Source: Pseudomonadota bacterium (GTDB lineage Bacteria > Pseudomonadota > Gammaproteobacteria > Steroidobacterales > Steroidobacteraceae). Taken from it: DNA of 64,000 bases. This document shows positions 19,592 through 27,569 of this stretch, piece after piece (position 1 is the first letter of the stretch; each line of letters opens with the position of its first letter). A program made the translations under genes and the position numbers. Where the stretch lies: contig JAFEFN010000004.1 in assembly GCA_018240525.1 (NCBI GenBank), positions 124,001 through 188,000 on the forward strand. Reading direction: 5' to 3'. A model generated the notes under the pieces. It was not told where the DNA came from, searched no databases, and saw only the letters and a program-made list of their open reading frames with translations.

Positions 19592-20946
19592 GCGGCCCGC
19601 AGGGCCGGCAGGCGTGCCTCGATCAGGGCGGCGGCCCGAGCGGGGTCGAAGTCCGCGCCGGTGCCCGGATCGAGCTCGCCGAGGATGCCGGCCTGGATCT
19701 CGCCGCGGCGCAGCGCGTCCGCGTAGCTGATCTCCGGGTGGAACATCACCATCGAGTAGCGCGGGATGAAGCGTCCGGGAAAGGCGCGCTCGAGCGCCAT
19801 GGCAATCGCCTTGCGCCGCACGAAGCCCGCATCGCGCACCGCATCGCGCATCTCCAGGTAGTTCTCCACCGCCATGCGGGCGATCGCCTCGGTGTTGGCG
19901 CGGCGCAGCGCCTCAAACTGCGCGAACAGCCCGTTCCAGTCGCGCGGCTCATCCAGCAGCCCATCGAGCACCGTGCAGTCCTCGAAGGCCGCGTTCATGC
20001 CCTGACCGTGGAAGGGGACGATGGCGTGGGCGGCGTCCCCCAGCAGCAGCACCTTGCCGCCGACCTGCCAGGGCACGGCGTGCACCGTGCCAAGCTGCCC
20101 CTGGGGGTGGGCGGCGAACTGCGCGGACAGCTCCGGCATGAAGGGCACGACGTCGGGGAATTCGCGCGCGAAGAATTCGCGCGCGGCGCCCGGGTGGGCG
20201 AGCGCCGCGAAACTCACCGCGCCCTGGCGGGGAAGGAACAGCGTCGCGGTGAAGCTGCCGTCCAGGTTGGGCAGCGCGATCAGCATGAAGCCGCCGCGCG
20301 GCCAGATGTGCAGCGCCTCCGGCTCGAGCACGTGACGGCCGCCGTGCGCCGGGATGGCGAGTTCCTTGTAATCGTGGTCCAGCCAGTCCTCGCGCGACTG
20401 CAGCAGGCCGGCGCGGCCGAGCGCGGCGCGCACCACCGAGCCGGCACCGTCGGTGGCAATGGTGGGCGCGAGGGCCACCTCGCGCACCGCGGCCTGCGCG
20501 TCGCGCAGCTGCAGCCGGCCGGCCGCCACATCGACGCCCACACAGGTATGGCCGAAGTGCACGGCGACGTCCGGGTGACGAACCGCCGCCTCGATCAGGA
20601 CGCGGTTGAGGGCGGCGCGGCCGACCGACCAGATCACCTCGTCGGCCCGCTGCCCGTAGGGTTGCAGCACCGGCGGGCCGCCGGGCTCGTGAACCATGCG
20701 GCCGCGCATGGGGATCAGCAGCGGGCGCACCGCCGCCATGATCCCGGCGCGCTCGAGTGCGCGCGTGCCGCGCGCCGCCAGCGCCAGGTTGATCGAGCGA
20801 CCCTCCTCGGGCTGCGTCTGCCGCGGGTCGGCGCGCCGCTCGTACAGCGACACGCGCAACCCGCGGCGCGCGAACAGGAGTGCCAGCAGGGCACCGGCCA
20901 GTCCCGCGCCGACGATGTTCACGCTGCGCGCGCGCGCGGAGCTCAC
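19588..20946 (-). CDS. kmo: Kynurenine 3-monooxygenase
   Basis: This 452-residue FAD-dependent aromatic hydroxylase converts L-kynurenine to 3-hydroxykynurenine with NADPH and O2. Motifs are GAGLAGALLA (FAD dinucleotide binding, about 11-20), YERRADPR, DGAGS (about 170) and GDAAHAIVPFHGQGMNAAFEDC (about 310-331), the last being very characteristic of KMO. The GTG start at 20946 overlaps the kynureninase stop by GTGA. It is the last gene of the kynurenine operon and converges on folA with overlapping stop codons. Confidence 0.95.
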   Translation of the reverse strand: MSSARARSVNIVGAGLAGALLALLFARRGLRVSLYERRADPRQTQPEEGRSINLALAARGTRALERAGIMAAVRPLLIPMRGRMVHEPGGPPVLQPYGQRADEVIWSVGRAALNRVLIEAAVRHPDVAVHFGHTCVGVDVAAGRLQLRDAQAAVREVALAPTIATDGAGSVVRAALGRAGLLQSREDWLDHDYKELAIPAHGGRHVLEPEALHIWPRGGFMLIALPNLDGSFTATLFLPRQGAVSFAALAHPGAAREFFAREFPDVVPFMPELSAQFAAHPQGQLGTVHAVPWQVGGKVLLLGDAAHAIVPFHGQGMNAAFEDCTVLDGLLDEPRDWNGLFAQFEALRRANTEAIARMAVENYLEMRDAVRDAGFVRRKAIAMALERAFPGRFIPRYSMVMFHPEISYADALRRGEIQAGILGELDPGTGADFDPARAAALIEARLPALRAA

Positions 20947-22241
20947 GGCAGCAGCTCGCGCAGCGCGCCGGCGAAGCGCCAGGCATCCTCGAAGCTGTTG
21001 TAGAGCGGTACCGGTGCCACGCGGATGATGTCCGGCGCGCGCCAGTCGACCACCACGCCGCGCGCGCCCAGGCCTGCCAGCACCTCGCGGCCTCTGCCGG
21101 CATCGCCGCGGATGCGCACCGACAGCTGGCAGCCGCGCTGCGCCGGCGCGGCGGGCGTGATGAGCTGGATGCGCGGCTGCAGCGGGCGCAGCTGCTCCTC
21201 GAGAAAGCCGGTCAGCGCCAGCGACTTGTGGCGCAGCGCCTCGATGCCGGCCTCGCTGAACAGCGCGAGGGAGGCGACGAGCGGGGCGGCCGCGAGCACC
21301 GGCGGATTGCTCACCTGCCAGGCGTCCGCGCCGCGCGCGGCATGGAACTGCGGCCCCATCAGGAAGCGCGACGGCGGCTCGTGCCCCCACCACCCGGCCA
21401 GGCGCACCCCGGGGATGGCGCCCGTGTGGCTGGAAGGTGCCAGCGCCTCGACATGGCGCAGGTGCACGAAGCAGCCGCCGATCGCCCCGGGTCCGGCGTT
21501 GAGGTACTTGTAGCTGCACCAGACGGCGAAGTCCGCGTCCGCCTCGTGCAGCGCCAGCGGCATGTTGCCGATGGCGTGGGCGAGGTCGATCCCGGCGATG
21601 CAGCCATGGCGGTGGGCCGCGCGCGTGATGCGGGCGATGTCGAACGCCTGGCCGGTACGGAACTGCACGCCCGGCCACAGCACCAGCGCCACCTGTTCGC
21701 CATGGTGCTCGAGATAGGCCTCGATGGCTTCGTGGGACACGGTCTCCGCGCCGGCATGCGGGGCGAGTTCCACCAGCGCTTCACCGGCATCGATGCCGTG
21801 CCAGGCCAGCTGCGAGGTCACCGCGTGCCGGTCGGAGGAGAAGGCACCCGCCTCGATCAGGATGCGGCGGCGCGCGCCGTGCGGCCGGTAGAAGCTCGCC
21901 AGCATCAGGTGCAGGTTCACGGTGAGCGAGTTCATCGCCACCACCTCGTCCTGGCGGGCGCCGGCGAGGCTGGCGAGGCCTGCGGCCAGGTTCTCGTGGT
22001 AGGGAATCCACGGGCGGTGCGCCTGCTCGTGCCCCTCGACCGCGAGGCGTGCCCAGTCATCCAGCTCCTGGGTCACCGCAGCGCGCGCGGCCAGCGGCAT
22101 CAGCCCGAGCGAATGGCCGCACAGGTAGAGCTTCTCATGGCCGCGTTCGTCGACCGGGTGCGCAAAGCGCGCGCGGAAGCCGCGCAGCGGATCGGCCGCA
22201 TCGAGCGCGCGTGCGGCCTCCAGGCCTGCCGGGGTGCTCAA
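20943..22241 (-). CDS. kynU: Kynureninase
   Basis: This 432-residue PLP enzyme cleaves 3-hydroxykynurenine to 3-hydroxyanthranilate and alanine. The PLP lysine lies in WCSYKYLNAGPG (about 220), preceded by GIDLAHAIGN, and the N-terminal YLCGHSLGLMP and ASFYRPHG stretches are typical of the family. The start is a TTG at 22241 overlapping the upstream stop by TTGA, with GGAG about 10 bases upstream. Upstream extensions would run into the formamidase gene. It is tightly coupled between the formamidase gene and kmo. Confidence 0.94.
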   Translation of the reverse strand: MSTPAGLEAARALDAADPLRGFRARFAHPVDERGHEKLYLCGHSLGLMPLAARAAVTQELDDWARLAVEGHEQAHRPWIPYHENLAAGLASLAGARQDEVVAMNSLTVNLHLMLASFYRPHGARRRILIEAGAFSSDRHAVTSQLAWHGIDAGEALVELAPHAGAETVSHEAIEAYLEHHGEQVALVLWPGVQFRTGQAFDIARITRAAHRHGCIAGIDLAHAIGNMPLALHEADADFAVWCSYKYLNAGPGAIGGCFVHLRHVEALAPSSHTGAIPGVRLAGWWGHEPPSRFLMGPQFHAARGADAWQVSNPPVLAAAPLVASLALFSEAGIEALRHKSLALTGFLEEQLRPLQPRIQLITPAAPAQRGCQLSVRIRGDAGRGREVLAGLGARGVVVDWRAPDIIRVAPVPLYNSFEDAWRFAGALRELLP

Positions 22242-23071
22242 GCGCCGCTCCCGAGGAGGCCGTAGAGGATCGGGCGGCTGGGCACGGCATCGCCGCTCAA
22301 GGCGGGGACCTGCAGCTCGAGCAGGTAGGGTCCGTCGGCCAGCGCGTCGGGGATGTAGGCCAGCTCGGTGACGGTGGCGTGGCTGCGCGCGGCCTGGCGC
22401 AGCGCGGTGGAGCCGGGCGGCAGGCCGAAGAAGAGGCGGTGCGCCGTGAGCCGCCCGGCATCGTGCTCGCGGTCGATGGAGGGCAGGTCGATCACCAGGT
22501 GCTCGATGCCGCGCTCCACCAGCAGTTGTGCGGCCGGTCGCGACAGGTAGGGCGGTGTCTGCCCTGAGTAGTCGCGGTGGCGCTTGCCCGGGAGGTTCGG
22601 CAGCGTGCGCACCACCAGGGCGCGCGGCGCGAATGGCGCCTCCCGCGGCCAGGCGCGCTCGAGCGAGCGGCGGGTGAGCAGCAGGTCGGGCGCTTCGGGG
22701 GCAGGGTCGCTGTCCTCTCCCGCCGCGGCGGCCGGTTCCGGGGTGACCGAGAGCAACAGCGCCGGCACCAGCCCGCGGGGCACGATGGCCAGCGCGTCCA
22801 GGGGCGCCGCCGTGAGGTGCCCTGCGCACTCGGTGTGCGTGCCGTTGCAGTGGGGGATGAAGGTCACGACCTCGCAGTTGCAGCTGGCCCCGTCCGCGAC
22901 CGCGCCGGTGAAGCCGTCGACCCGGAGCGGCCGGGCGCCGGCGGCGGGGGCGGCGAAGTGGCGCGGCTGTGCACCGTGCAGGTCCAGCCGGATCGCCAGG
23001 TCGGTGCCGGCGGCGAGGTCGATGCGCAGTTCCCGTCCCGCGACGAGGATGCGCGTGAACTGCTCAGACAC
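22238..23071 (-). CDS. Cyclase-family hydrolase, probable kynurenine formamidase
   Basis: This 277-residue protein has the metal-binding motif [12 protein letters not shown] (about 73-84), which corresponds to the HxGTHxDxPxH motif of KynB and related cyclase-family hydrolases, plus a second conserved block ending in IDLPSIDRE. Canonical KynB is about 210 residues. This protein is longer and divergent, with an Asn insertion before GTH and Glu in place of Asp. Position in the operon supports hydrolysis of N-formylkynurenine to kynurenine. The start is GTG at 23071, inside the haaO stop region (8-base overlap). Confidence 0.75.
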   Translation of the reverse strand: MSEQFTRILVAGRELRIDLAAGTDLAIRLDLHGAQPRHFAAPAAGARPLRVDGFTGAVADGASCNCEVVTFIPHCNGTHTECAGHLTAAPLDALAIVPRGLVPALLLSVTPEPAAAAGEDSDPAPEAPDLLLTRRSLERAWPREAPFAPRALVVRTLPNLPGKRHRDYSGQTPPYLSRPAAQLLVERGIEHLVIDLPSIDREHDAGRLTAHRLFFGLPPGSTALRQAARSHATVTELAYIPDALADGPYLLELQVPALSGDAVPSRPILYGLLGSGA

Positions 23072-23576
23072 GCGCCATCACCGCCCCGCAGTGCCGGCAG
23101 GTCCGCCGGTCCTCGCTCGCAAAGAAGCGCTCGAACACCGGCGGGAACTGCTTCTCGATGTCGGTGAGCTCGAAGAACTCCTCGTACAGCCGCTGGCCGC
23201 AGCGTTCGCAGTACCACTGGAAACCGTCCCGCTCACCGGCGCGCCGGGCACGCTCGATCACCAGCCCGATCGAGCCGGCGGGCCGCTGCGGGGAGTGTGG
23301 CATGTGGGCGGGCAGCAGCAGCAGTTCGCCGGCGCGGATCGGCAGGTCCACGGCGCGCCCGTCCTGCATGGTCTTCAGGACCATGTCGCCCTCGAGCTGG
23401 TAGAAGAACTCCTGGCCCGGGTCGACGTGGTAGTCCTTGCGGGCGTTCGGGCCGCCCACCACCATGATGATGAAGTCGCCGTCCCGGAACACGCGCTTGT
23501 TGCCCACCGGCGGCTTCAGCTGCGCGCGATTGGCCTCGATCCACTCCCGGAAGTTGAAAGCGTGCGGGGATTCCAT
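23064..23576 (-). CDS. haaO: 3-hydroxyanthranilate 3,4-dioxygenase
   Basis: This 170-residue cupin enzyme opens 3-hydroxyanthranilate to 2-amino-3-carboxymuconate semialdehyde, which cyclises to quinolinate for NAD synthesis. Iron ligands H50, E56 and H94 are visible in [12 protein letters not shown] and PAHMPHS. The C-terminus has the rubredoxin-like C123/C126 and C160/C163 pairs of the bacterial enzyme. It is first in the four-gene operon, so its promoter region is probably the gap 23577-23636, which contains a short inverted repeat. Confidence 0.95.
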   Translation of the reverse strand: MESPHAFNFREWIEANRAQLKPPVGNKRVFRDGDFIIMVVGGPNARKDYHVDPGQEFFYQLEGDMVLKTMQDGRAVDLPIRAGELLLLPAHMPHSPQRPAGSIGLVIERARRAGERDGFQWYCERCGQRLYEEFFELTDIEKQFPPVFERFFASEDRRTCRHCGAVMARV

Positions 23577-23593
23577 GCCTACTCCATGCCTTT

Positions 23594-23608
23594 CGCGTAT
23601 GTTACGCG
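23594..23608. promoter_or_regulatory. Inverted repeat upstream of the kynurenine operon
   Basis: CGCGTA (23594-23599) and TACGCG (23603-23608) form a perfect dyad around TGT. It lies 18-32 bases upstream of the haaO start and 29-43 bases upstream of the divergent lipoprotein gene. Its position suits an operator for the kynurenine genes, which in other bacteria are controlled by the Lrp-type KynR. The short arms mean chance cannot be excluded in GC-rich DNA. Confidence 0.35.
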
Positions 23609-23636
23609 CTGCGGCTGATGGGCGAGGAGTGGGCTG

Positions 23637-24113
23637 ATGCGGTCACCGGCAGGAAAACACCCCCTGGGGCGGGCGCTGGCCTTGTTTGCCGTGCTCTCGC
23701 TGGGAGCCGGCTGCTCGCACATGCCATGGCACCGTTCCGCGCCGCCGCCGCCGCCGCCCGTGCACGAAGTGGAGCTCAGCGGCGGCCACGAGTTCCCGCA
23801 GTACTGGGAGCGCAACACGCTGCTGCTGGACATGAGCGGGGTCAGCGATTCGGGGAGCGTGACCATCAAGCCCGTCGCGGGGACCAGCTGGCCGGTGCGC
23901 ATCGCCGTGCGGGTCCGCCCGGGATCGTTTCCGCAGCTCGAGGTGCGCGGTGACCAGCGGCTGTTCCTGCCGGTGGCCTCCAGCGCCGAGAAGCCGTTCG
24001 ACCTGGAGTTCGATCCCGGCGTCTACACCGCGAAGACACCGCAGATCGTCATTTCGTGGGGTACGGAGGCCCGGTCTGCGCCGGTTTCCGCACCGCCAGT
24101 CAATCCGCGGTGA
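23637..24113 (+). CDS. Small Pro-rich lipoprotein of unknown function
   Basis: This 158-residue protein has a lipoprotein signal: a basic start, a hydrophobic core ([11 protein letters not shown]) and the lipobox LGAGC with C26 as the lipidated residue. A run of Pro (about residues 36-41) follows, then a beta-rich region with no motif I recognise. The residue after the Cys is Ser, so outer-membrane sorting is expected. Its 3' end overlaps the convergent apaH by 14 bases. G/C-ending codons and the clear signal sequence support it as a real gene. Confidence 0.75.
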   Translation: MRSPAGKHPLGRALALFAVLSLGAGCSHMPWHRSAPPPPPPVHEVELSGGHEFPQYWERNTLLLDMSGVSDSGSVTIKPVAGTSWPVRIAVRVRPGSFPQLEVRGDQRLFLPVASSAEKPFDLEFDPGVYTAKTPQIVISWGTEARSAPVSAPPVNPR

Positions 24114-24924
24114 TGGCCTGATACTGGGCGCAGCGGGTCGCTAACGGTTCGCGTTCGCGGTCGAGGTCGTAGGCGGTGAGTGTCCCGCCCCACGCGCAGC
24201 CGCTGTCCAGGCCGATGACGCCCGCGCGGCGCACCAGCCCGAGCGCGGACCAGTGCCCGAAGAGGATGCGCGCGTCGCGGCTCTTGCGCTGCGGATGGTC
24301 GAACCAGGGCCGCCACCCCGAGGAGGCCGGCGGTGGGGGCCCCTTCATGGTGAGGTCCACCCGGCCGGCCGCATCGCACACGCGGATGCGCGTCAGCACG
24401 TTGATGGTGAAGCGCAGCCGCGCCATGCCGGTGAGCCGCTCGTCCCAGAGGTCGGGCTCGTCGCCGTACATGTGCGCGAACAGCGTGCGCGGGTCCTTCA
24501 GCAGGGCGCGGCTGACTTCGCCTGCCAGCTCCAGGGTCTGCGCCACGCTCCACTGCGGCACCACGCCGGCGTGCACCAGGAGGTCCTGGCCCTGCGCGTA
24601 GGCGAGCGGCCGGTTCATCAGCCACTCCAGCAGCACCTCGCGGTCGGGTGCGCCCAGGACCTGCGCCAGCGTATCGGACTTGCGCTGGCGGGCGCAGCCG
24701 TGCGCGAGCGCCAGCAGGTGCAGGTCGTGGTTGCCCAGGACCACGATGGCGTTGTCCCCGAGGGAGCGCACGAAGCGCAGCACCGCGAGCGAGCCCGGGC
24801 CGCGGTTGACCAGGTCCCCGACGAGCCAGAGCTGGTCGCGGTCGGCGCTGAAGCGGGCCTGCTTCAGCAGCGCCTGCAGCTCCCGCTCGCACCCCTGTAT
24901 GTCCCCGATCGCATAGCGCGTCAC
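24100..24924 (-). CDS. apaH: Symmetrical diadenosine tetraphosphatase ApaH
   Basis: This 274-residue metallophosphoesterase hydrolyses Ap4A to two ADP and also removes Np4 caps from RNA. The motif series [18 protein letters not shown] and VHAGV is complete. It starts by ATGA overlap with apaG and is the last gene of the lptD-surA-pdxA-rsmA-usp-apaG-apaH series, an order conserved in gammaproteobacteria apart from the extra stress-protein gene. Confidence 0.96.
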   Translation of the reverse strand: MTRYAIGDIQGCERELQALLKQARFSADRDQLWLVGDLVNRGPGSLAVLRFVRSLGDNAIVVLGNHDLHLLALAHGCARQRKSDTLAQVLGAPDREVLLEWLMNRPLAYAQGQDLLVHAGVVPQWSVAQTLELAGEVSRALLKDPRTLFAHMYGDEPDLWDERLTGMARLRFTINVLTRIRVCDAAGRVDLTMKGPPPPASSGWRPWFDHPQRKSRDARILFGHWSALGLVRRAGVIGLDSGCAWGGTLTAYDLDREREPLATRCAQYQAITAD

Positions 24925-25301
24925 TGCACGATTCCGGGCATCGCGAGTCGGAACACCTCGATGGGCGCATCGAAGTGGGCACCGTCGTCGCCCAGCATCT
25001 GGTAGCTGCCCTGCATGGTGCCGACCGGCGTCTCGATCACCGCACCGCTCGAGTAGCGAAAGCCCTGCCCGGGCTTCAGATAGGGCTGCTCGCCCACGAC
25101 GCCGTCGCCGCGCACTTCCTCCACCTTGCCGTTGGCGTCGGTGATCAGCCAGTGGCGCCGCAGCAGCCGGGCCGGTACCTGGCCCTCGTTGCGGATGGTG
25201 ATGGTGTAGGAGAAGACGTAGCGGCCTTCGCCCGGGTCGGACTGCTCGTCGAGGTAGCTTGTCTCGACGTCCACGCGGATCTTGTGGTCAAGGGCTTCCA
25301 T
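24921..25301 (-). CDS. apaG: ApaG (DUF525) protein
   Basis: This 126-residue beta-sandwich protein has the family patterns [25 protein letters not shown] and [12 protein letters not shown], then the closing GTMQGSY. ApaG folds like fibronectin III domains and is encoded with rsmA and apaH in many proteobacteria. Its biochemical role remains uncertain (pyrophosphate binding has been reported for a homologue). Its stop overlaps the apaH start. Confidence 0.95.
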   Translation of the reverse strand: MEALDHKIRVDVETSYLDEQSDPGEGRYVFSYTITIRNEGQVPARLLRRHWLITDANGKVEEVRGDGVVGEQPYLKPGQGFRYSSGAVIETPVGTMQGSYQMLGDDGAHFDAPIEVFRLAMPGIVQ

Positions 25302-25323
25302 GCCTCGATTCTAGCCGAGCCGG

Positions 25324-25755
25324 TCAGGCGCGGCCGGCGCGTATCGCCAGCACGTCGCACGGCGCTGCGTGCAGCACCGTATCCTCGGTGAGGTTGACGA
25401 ACGCCGAAGGGCCGTGCCGCTCGCGGCTGCCCAGGATGATGAGGTCGGCATGCCGCTCGCGCGCCACGCGCATGATCTCCGCCTTGACGTTGCCATTCTC
25501 CACCCGGCATGCGCTGGCGGCGATGCCCAGCTGCTCGGCCAGCGCCACGAGGCGCTTGCGGGCGTGCTCGAGCAGCTCATCCTCCATCTGCACGGCGGGC
25601 ATCAGCGTCTCGCCGAGCGGATCCACGGAGACGAACTCCACCACGTGCAGCAGTTCCAGCCGGGCGCCGCAGCGTTCAGCCAGTTCCTGCGCGCGGCGCG
25701 CGATGGCCACGCTATCCTGTGTCAGGTCGATTACCAGCAGGATCTGACGGTACAT
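25324..25755 (-). CDS. Universal stress protein (UspA family)
   Basis: This 143-residue single-domain protein begins MYRQILLVIDLTQDS, the beta-1/loop of UspA-like folds, and ends with ILGSRERHG and a VLAI strand. The GSRERHG segment stands where ATP-binding members have G-2x-G-9x-G-S/T; here only part of that pattern is kept, so it may be the non-ATP-binding UspA type. It is inserted between rsmA and apaG, which are normally adjacent, with gaps of 41 and 22 bases. Confidence 0.9.
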   Translation of the reverse strand: MYRQILLVIDLTQDSVAIARRAQELAERCGARLELLHVVEFVSVDPLGETLMPAVQMEDELLEHARKRLVALAEQLGIAASACRVENGNVKAEIMRVARERHADLIILGSRERHGPSAFVNLTEDTVLHAAPCDVLAIRAGRA

Positions 25756-25796
25756 CCGCGGACTCCCACGCTCGGCCGGCCGGGAACAGACTAGCG

Positions 25797-26600
25797 TTAC
25801 GCGCCGGCGCGGTCGAGTCTCACTGCGAGATTGTTGAAGTCAGCAGGCGAGAGGGTCTCGGGCCGCGCTCCGGGATCGACGCCACAGCCGGCGATCTGCT
25901 CGCGGCTGAGCAGCTCCCCGAGCGCGTTGCGCAGGGTCTTGCGGCGCTGCATGAACGCGGCGGACACCACCGCGGCATAGTGCGGGCTGACCGCGAACAG
26001 CGGCTCGGCGCGGACGCGCAGGCGCGCCACCGCCGACCACACCCGGGGCGGCGGCCGGAACGCCCCCGGGCCGACGTCGAACAGGGACTCCGCGGCCACG
26101 TAGGGCGCGAGCATGACGGTGAGCCGACCGTAGTCCTTGCCGCCCGGCGGTGCCACCAGGCGCTCCACCACCTCACGCTGCAGCATCACGTGCAGGTCGT
26201 CGATGGCGCTCGCCTGGGCGAGGAGGTGGAACAGCAGCGGCGTGGAGATGTTGTAGGGCAGGTTGCCGATGATGCGCAGCCGTGCACCGCGCGCGCGCGC
26301 GAGCGCTGCGAAGTCGAACTCCAGCACGTCCGCCTGGTGCAACTGGCAGCGCGGGAAGTCGGCGAACAGCGGGGCGAGCAGCTGCGCCAGGTCGCGGTCG
26401 ATCTCGATCGCATCGAGCGTGCAGTCGCGGCGCTCGGCCAGGTGCCGCGTGAGGGCGCCACGTCCGGGCCCGATCTCCACGAGGTGCTGCCCGGCACGCG
26501 GGGCGAGCGCCTCCATGATGCGCTCGAGCACCGCCGGGTCGTGCAGGAAATGCTGGCCGAAGCGCTTGCGCCGCGGCGCGGCCGCTCCCGCGGGCCGCAT
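25797..26600 (-). CDS. rsmA: 16S rRNA adenine dimethyltransferase RsmA (KsgA)
   Basis: This 267-residue enzyme dimethylates two adjacent adenines near the 3' end of 16S rRNA during 30S assembly. Motifs are KRFGQHFL (about 12-19), EIGPGRGALT (SAM motif I), NLPYNIS (catalytic motif IV, about 114-120) and MQRRKTLRN. The ATG at 26600 shares its A with the pdxA stop codon (TGATG). Confidence 0.96.
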   Translation of the reverse strand: MRPAGAAAPRRKRFGQHFLHDPAVLERIMEALAPRAGQHLVEIGPGRGALTRHLAERRDCTLDAIEIDRDLAQLLAPLFADFPRCQLHQADVLEFDFAALARARGARLRIIGNLPYNISTPLLFHLLAQASAIDDLHVMLQREVVERLVAPPGGKDYGRLTVMLAPYVAAESLFDVGPGAFRPPPRVWSAVARLRVRAEPLFAVSPHYAAVVSAAFMQRRKTLRNALGELLSREQIAGCGVDPGARPETLSPADFNNLAVRLDRAGA

Positions 26601-27568
26601 CAGTGCCGCTGCACGGCCAGGCGGCCCGCCAGCTGTACCGCCGCCAGCAGGCTGCGGGGATCGGCACGGCCGCTGCCGGCGAGGTCGAGCGCGGTGCCGT
26701 GGTCGGGCGAGGTGCGCACGATCGGCAGGCCGAGGGTGACGTTCACCGCATGCTCGAAGCCTGCGTGCTTGACCACCGGCAGTCCCTGATCGTGGTACAT
26801 CGCCAGCACCGCATCGAAGCGCGCCAGAACCTGCGGCAGGAAGACCGTGTCGGCCGGCAGCGGGCCGCTGGCGCGGATGCCGCGCGACTGCAGGCGCGCG
26901 ATGGCCGGACCGATGACGCGGATCTCCTCGTCGCCGAGATAGCCGCCCTCACCGGCGTGCGGGTTCAGGCCGCACACCGCGATGCGCGGCTCGGCAATAC
27001 CGAAGCCGCGGCGCAGCTCATCGGCGAGGGTCGTGGCCGTGGCACACAAGGAGTCGATGCCGAGGGCGGCGCTGACCTCCCGCAGCGGAAGGTGCGTGGT
27101 GGCGAGCGCCACGCGCAGCTCGCCGGTGGCGAGCAGCATCACCGGCACCGCACCGAGACGCTCGGCCAGGTACTCGGTGTGGCCGGTGAAGGCGATCCCG
27201 GCCTCGTTGATGACGCTCTTCTGCACGGGGGCGGTCACCATGGCATCGAACTCCCCGGCGAGCGTCGCGGCGATGGCGCGGTCGATCAGCCGCAGCACGT
27301 AGGCGGAATTGCGCGGGTCGAGCTTGCCCGGCTCGCTCGGGACGGCGAGGGGCTCGTGGGCGACGCTGAGGCAGCCCGGGCCGCTGCGCGCGCCGGGCAC
27401 GTAGGGGGTGAGCGTGACGGCAAGCCCGAGCTTCGCGGCACGTTCCTGCAGCATGTCACGGTCGGCCAGGCACACCAGCTCGCACGGCAGAACCTGCCCG
27501 GCCAGTGCCAGGCACAGTTCCGGGCCGACGCCGGCCGGCTCGCCCGAGGTCAGTGCGATGCGCGGGAT
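26600..27568 (-). CDS. pdxA: 4-hydroxythreonine-4-phosphate dehydrogenase PdxA (no standard start codon)
   Basis: PdxA oxidises 4-phosphohydroxythreonine in pyridoxal phosphate synthesis. The metal-binding His are visible in FTGHTEYLA, LNPHAGEGG and MYHDQGLPV. The first standard start (GTG at 27475) would remove the conserved N-terminal block, which here reads IALTSGEPAGVGPE and matches the family TPGEPAGIGP. That block is encoded in frame immediately upstream, and the reading frame reaches back to ATC at 27566-27568, one base after the surA stop, with no ATG, GTG or TTG in that interval. From ATC the protein is 322 residues, close to the E. coli length (329). Either a rare ATC start or a one-base sequence error (ATG) is likely. 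Confidence 0.88.
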   Translation of the reverse strand: MPRIALTSGEPAGVGPELCLALAGQVLPCELVCLADRDMLQERAAKLGLAVTLTPYVPGARSGPGCLSVAHEPLAVPSEPGKLDPRNSAYVLRLIDRAIAATLAGEFDAMVTAPVQKSVINEAGIAFTGHTEYLAERLGAVPVMLLATGELRVALATTHLPLREVSAALGIDSLCATATTLADELRRGFGIAEPRIAVCGLNPHAGEGGYLGDEEIRVIGPAIARLQSRGIRASGPLPADTVFLPQVLARFDAVLAMYHDQGLPVVKHAGFEHAVNVTLGLPIVRTSPDHGTALDLAGSGRADPRSLLAAVQLAGRLAVQRH

Positions 27569-27569
27569 C

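Noticed and set aside
26600..27475. Annotating pdxA from GTG at 27475
   Set aside because: It would delete the conserved GEPAGVGPE motif, which is intact in frame just upstream.
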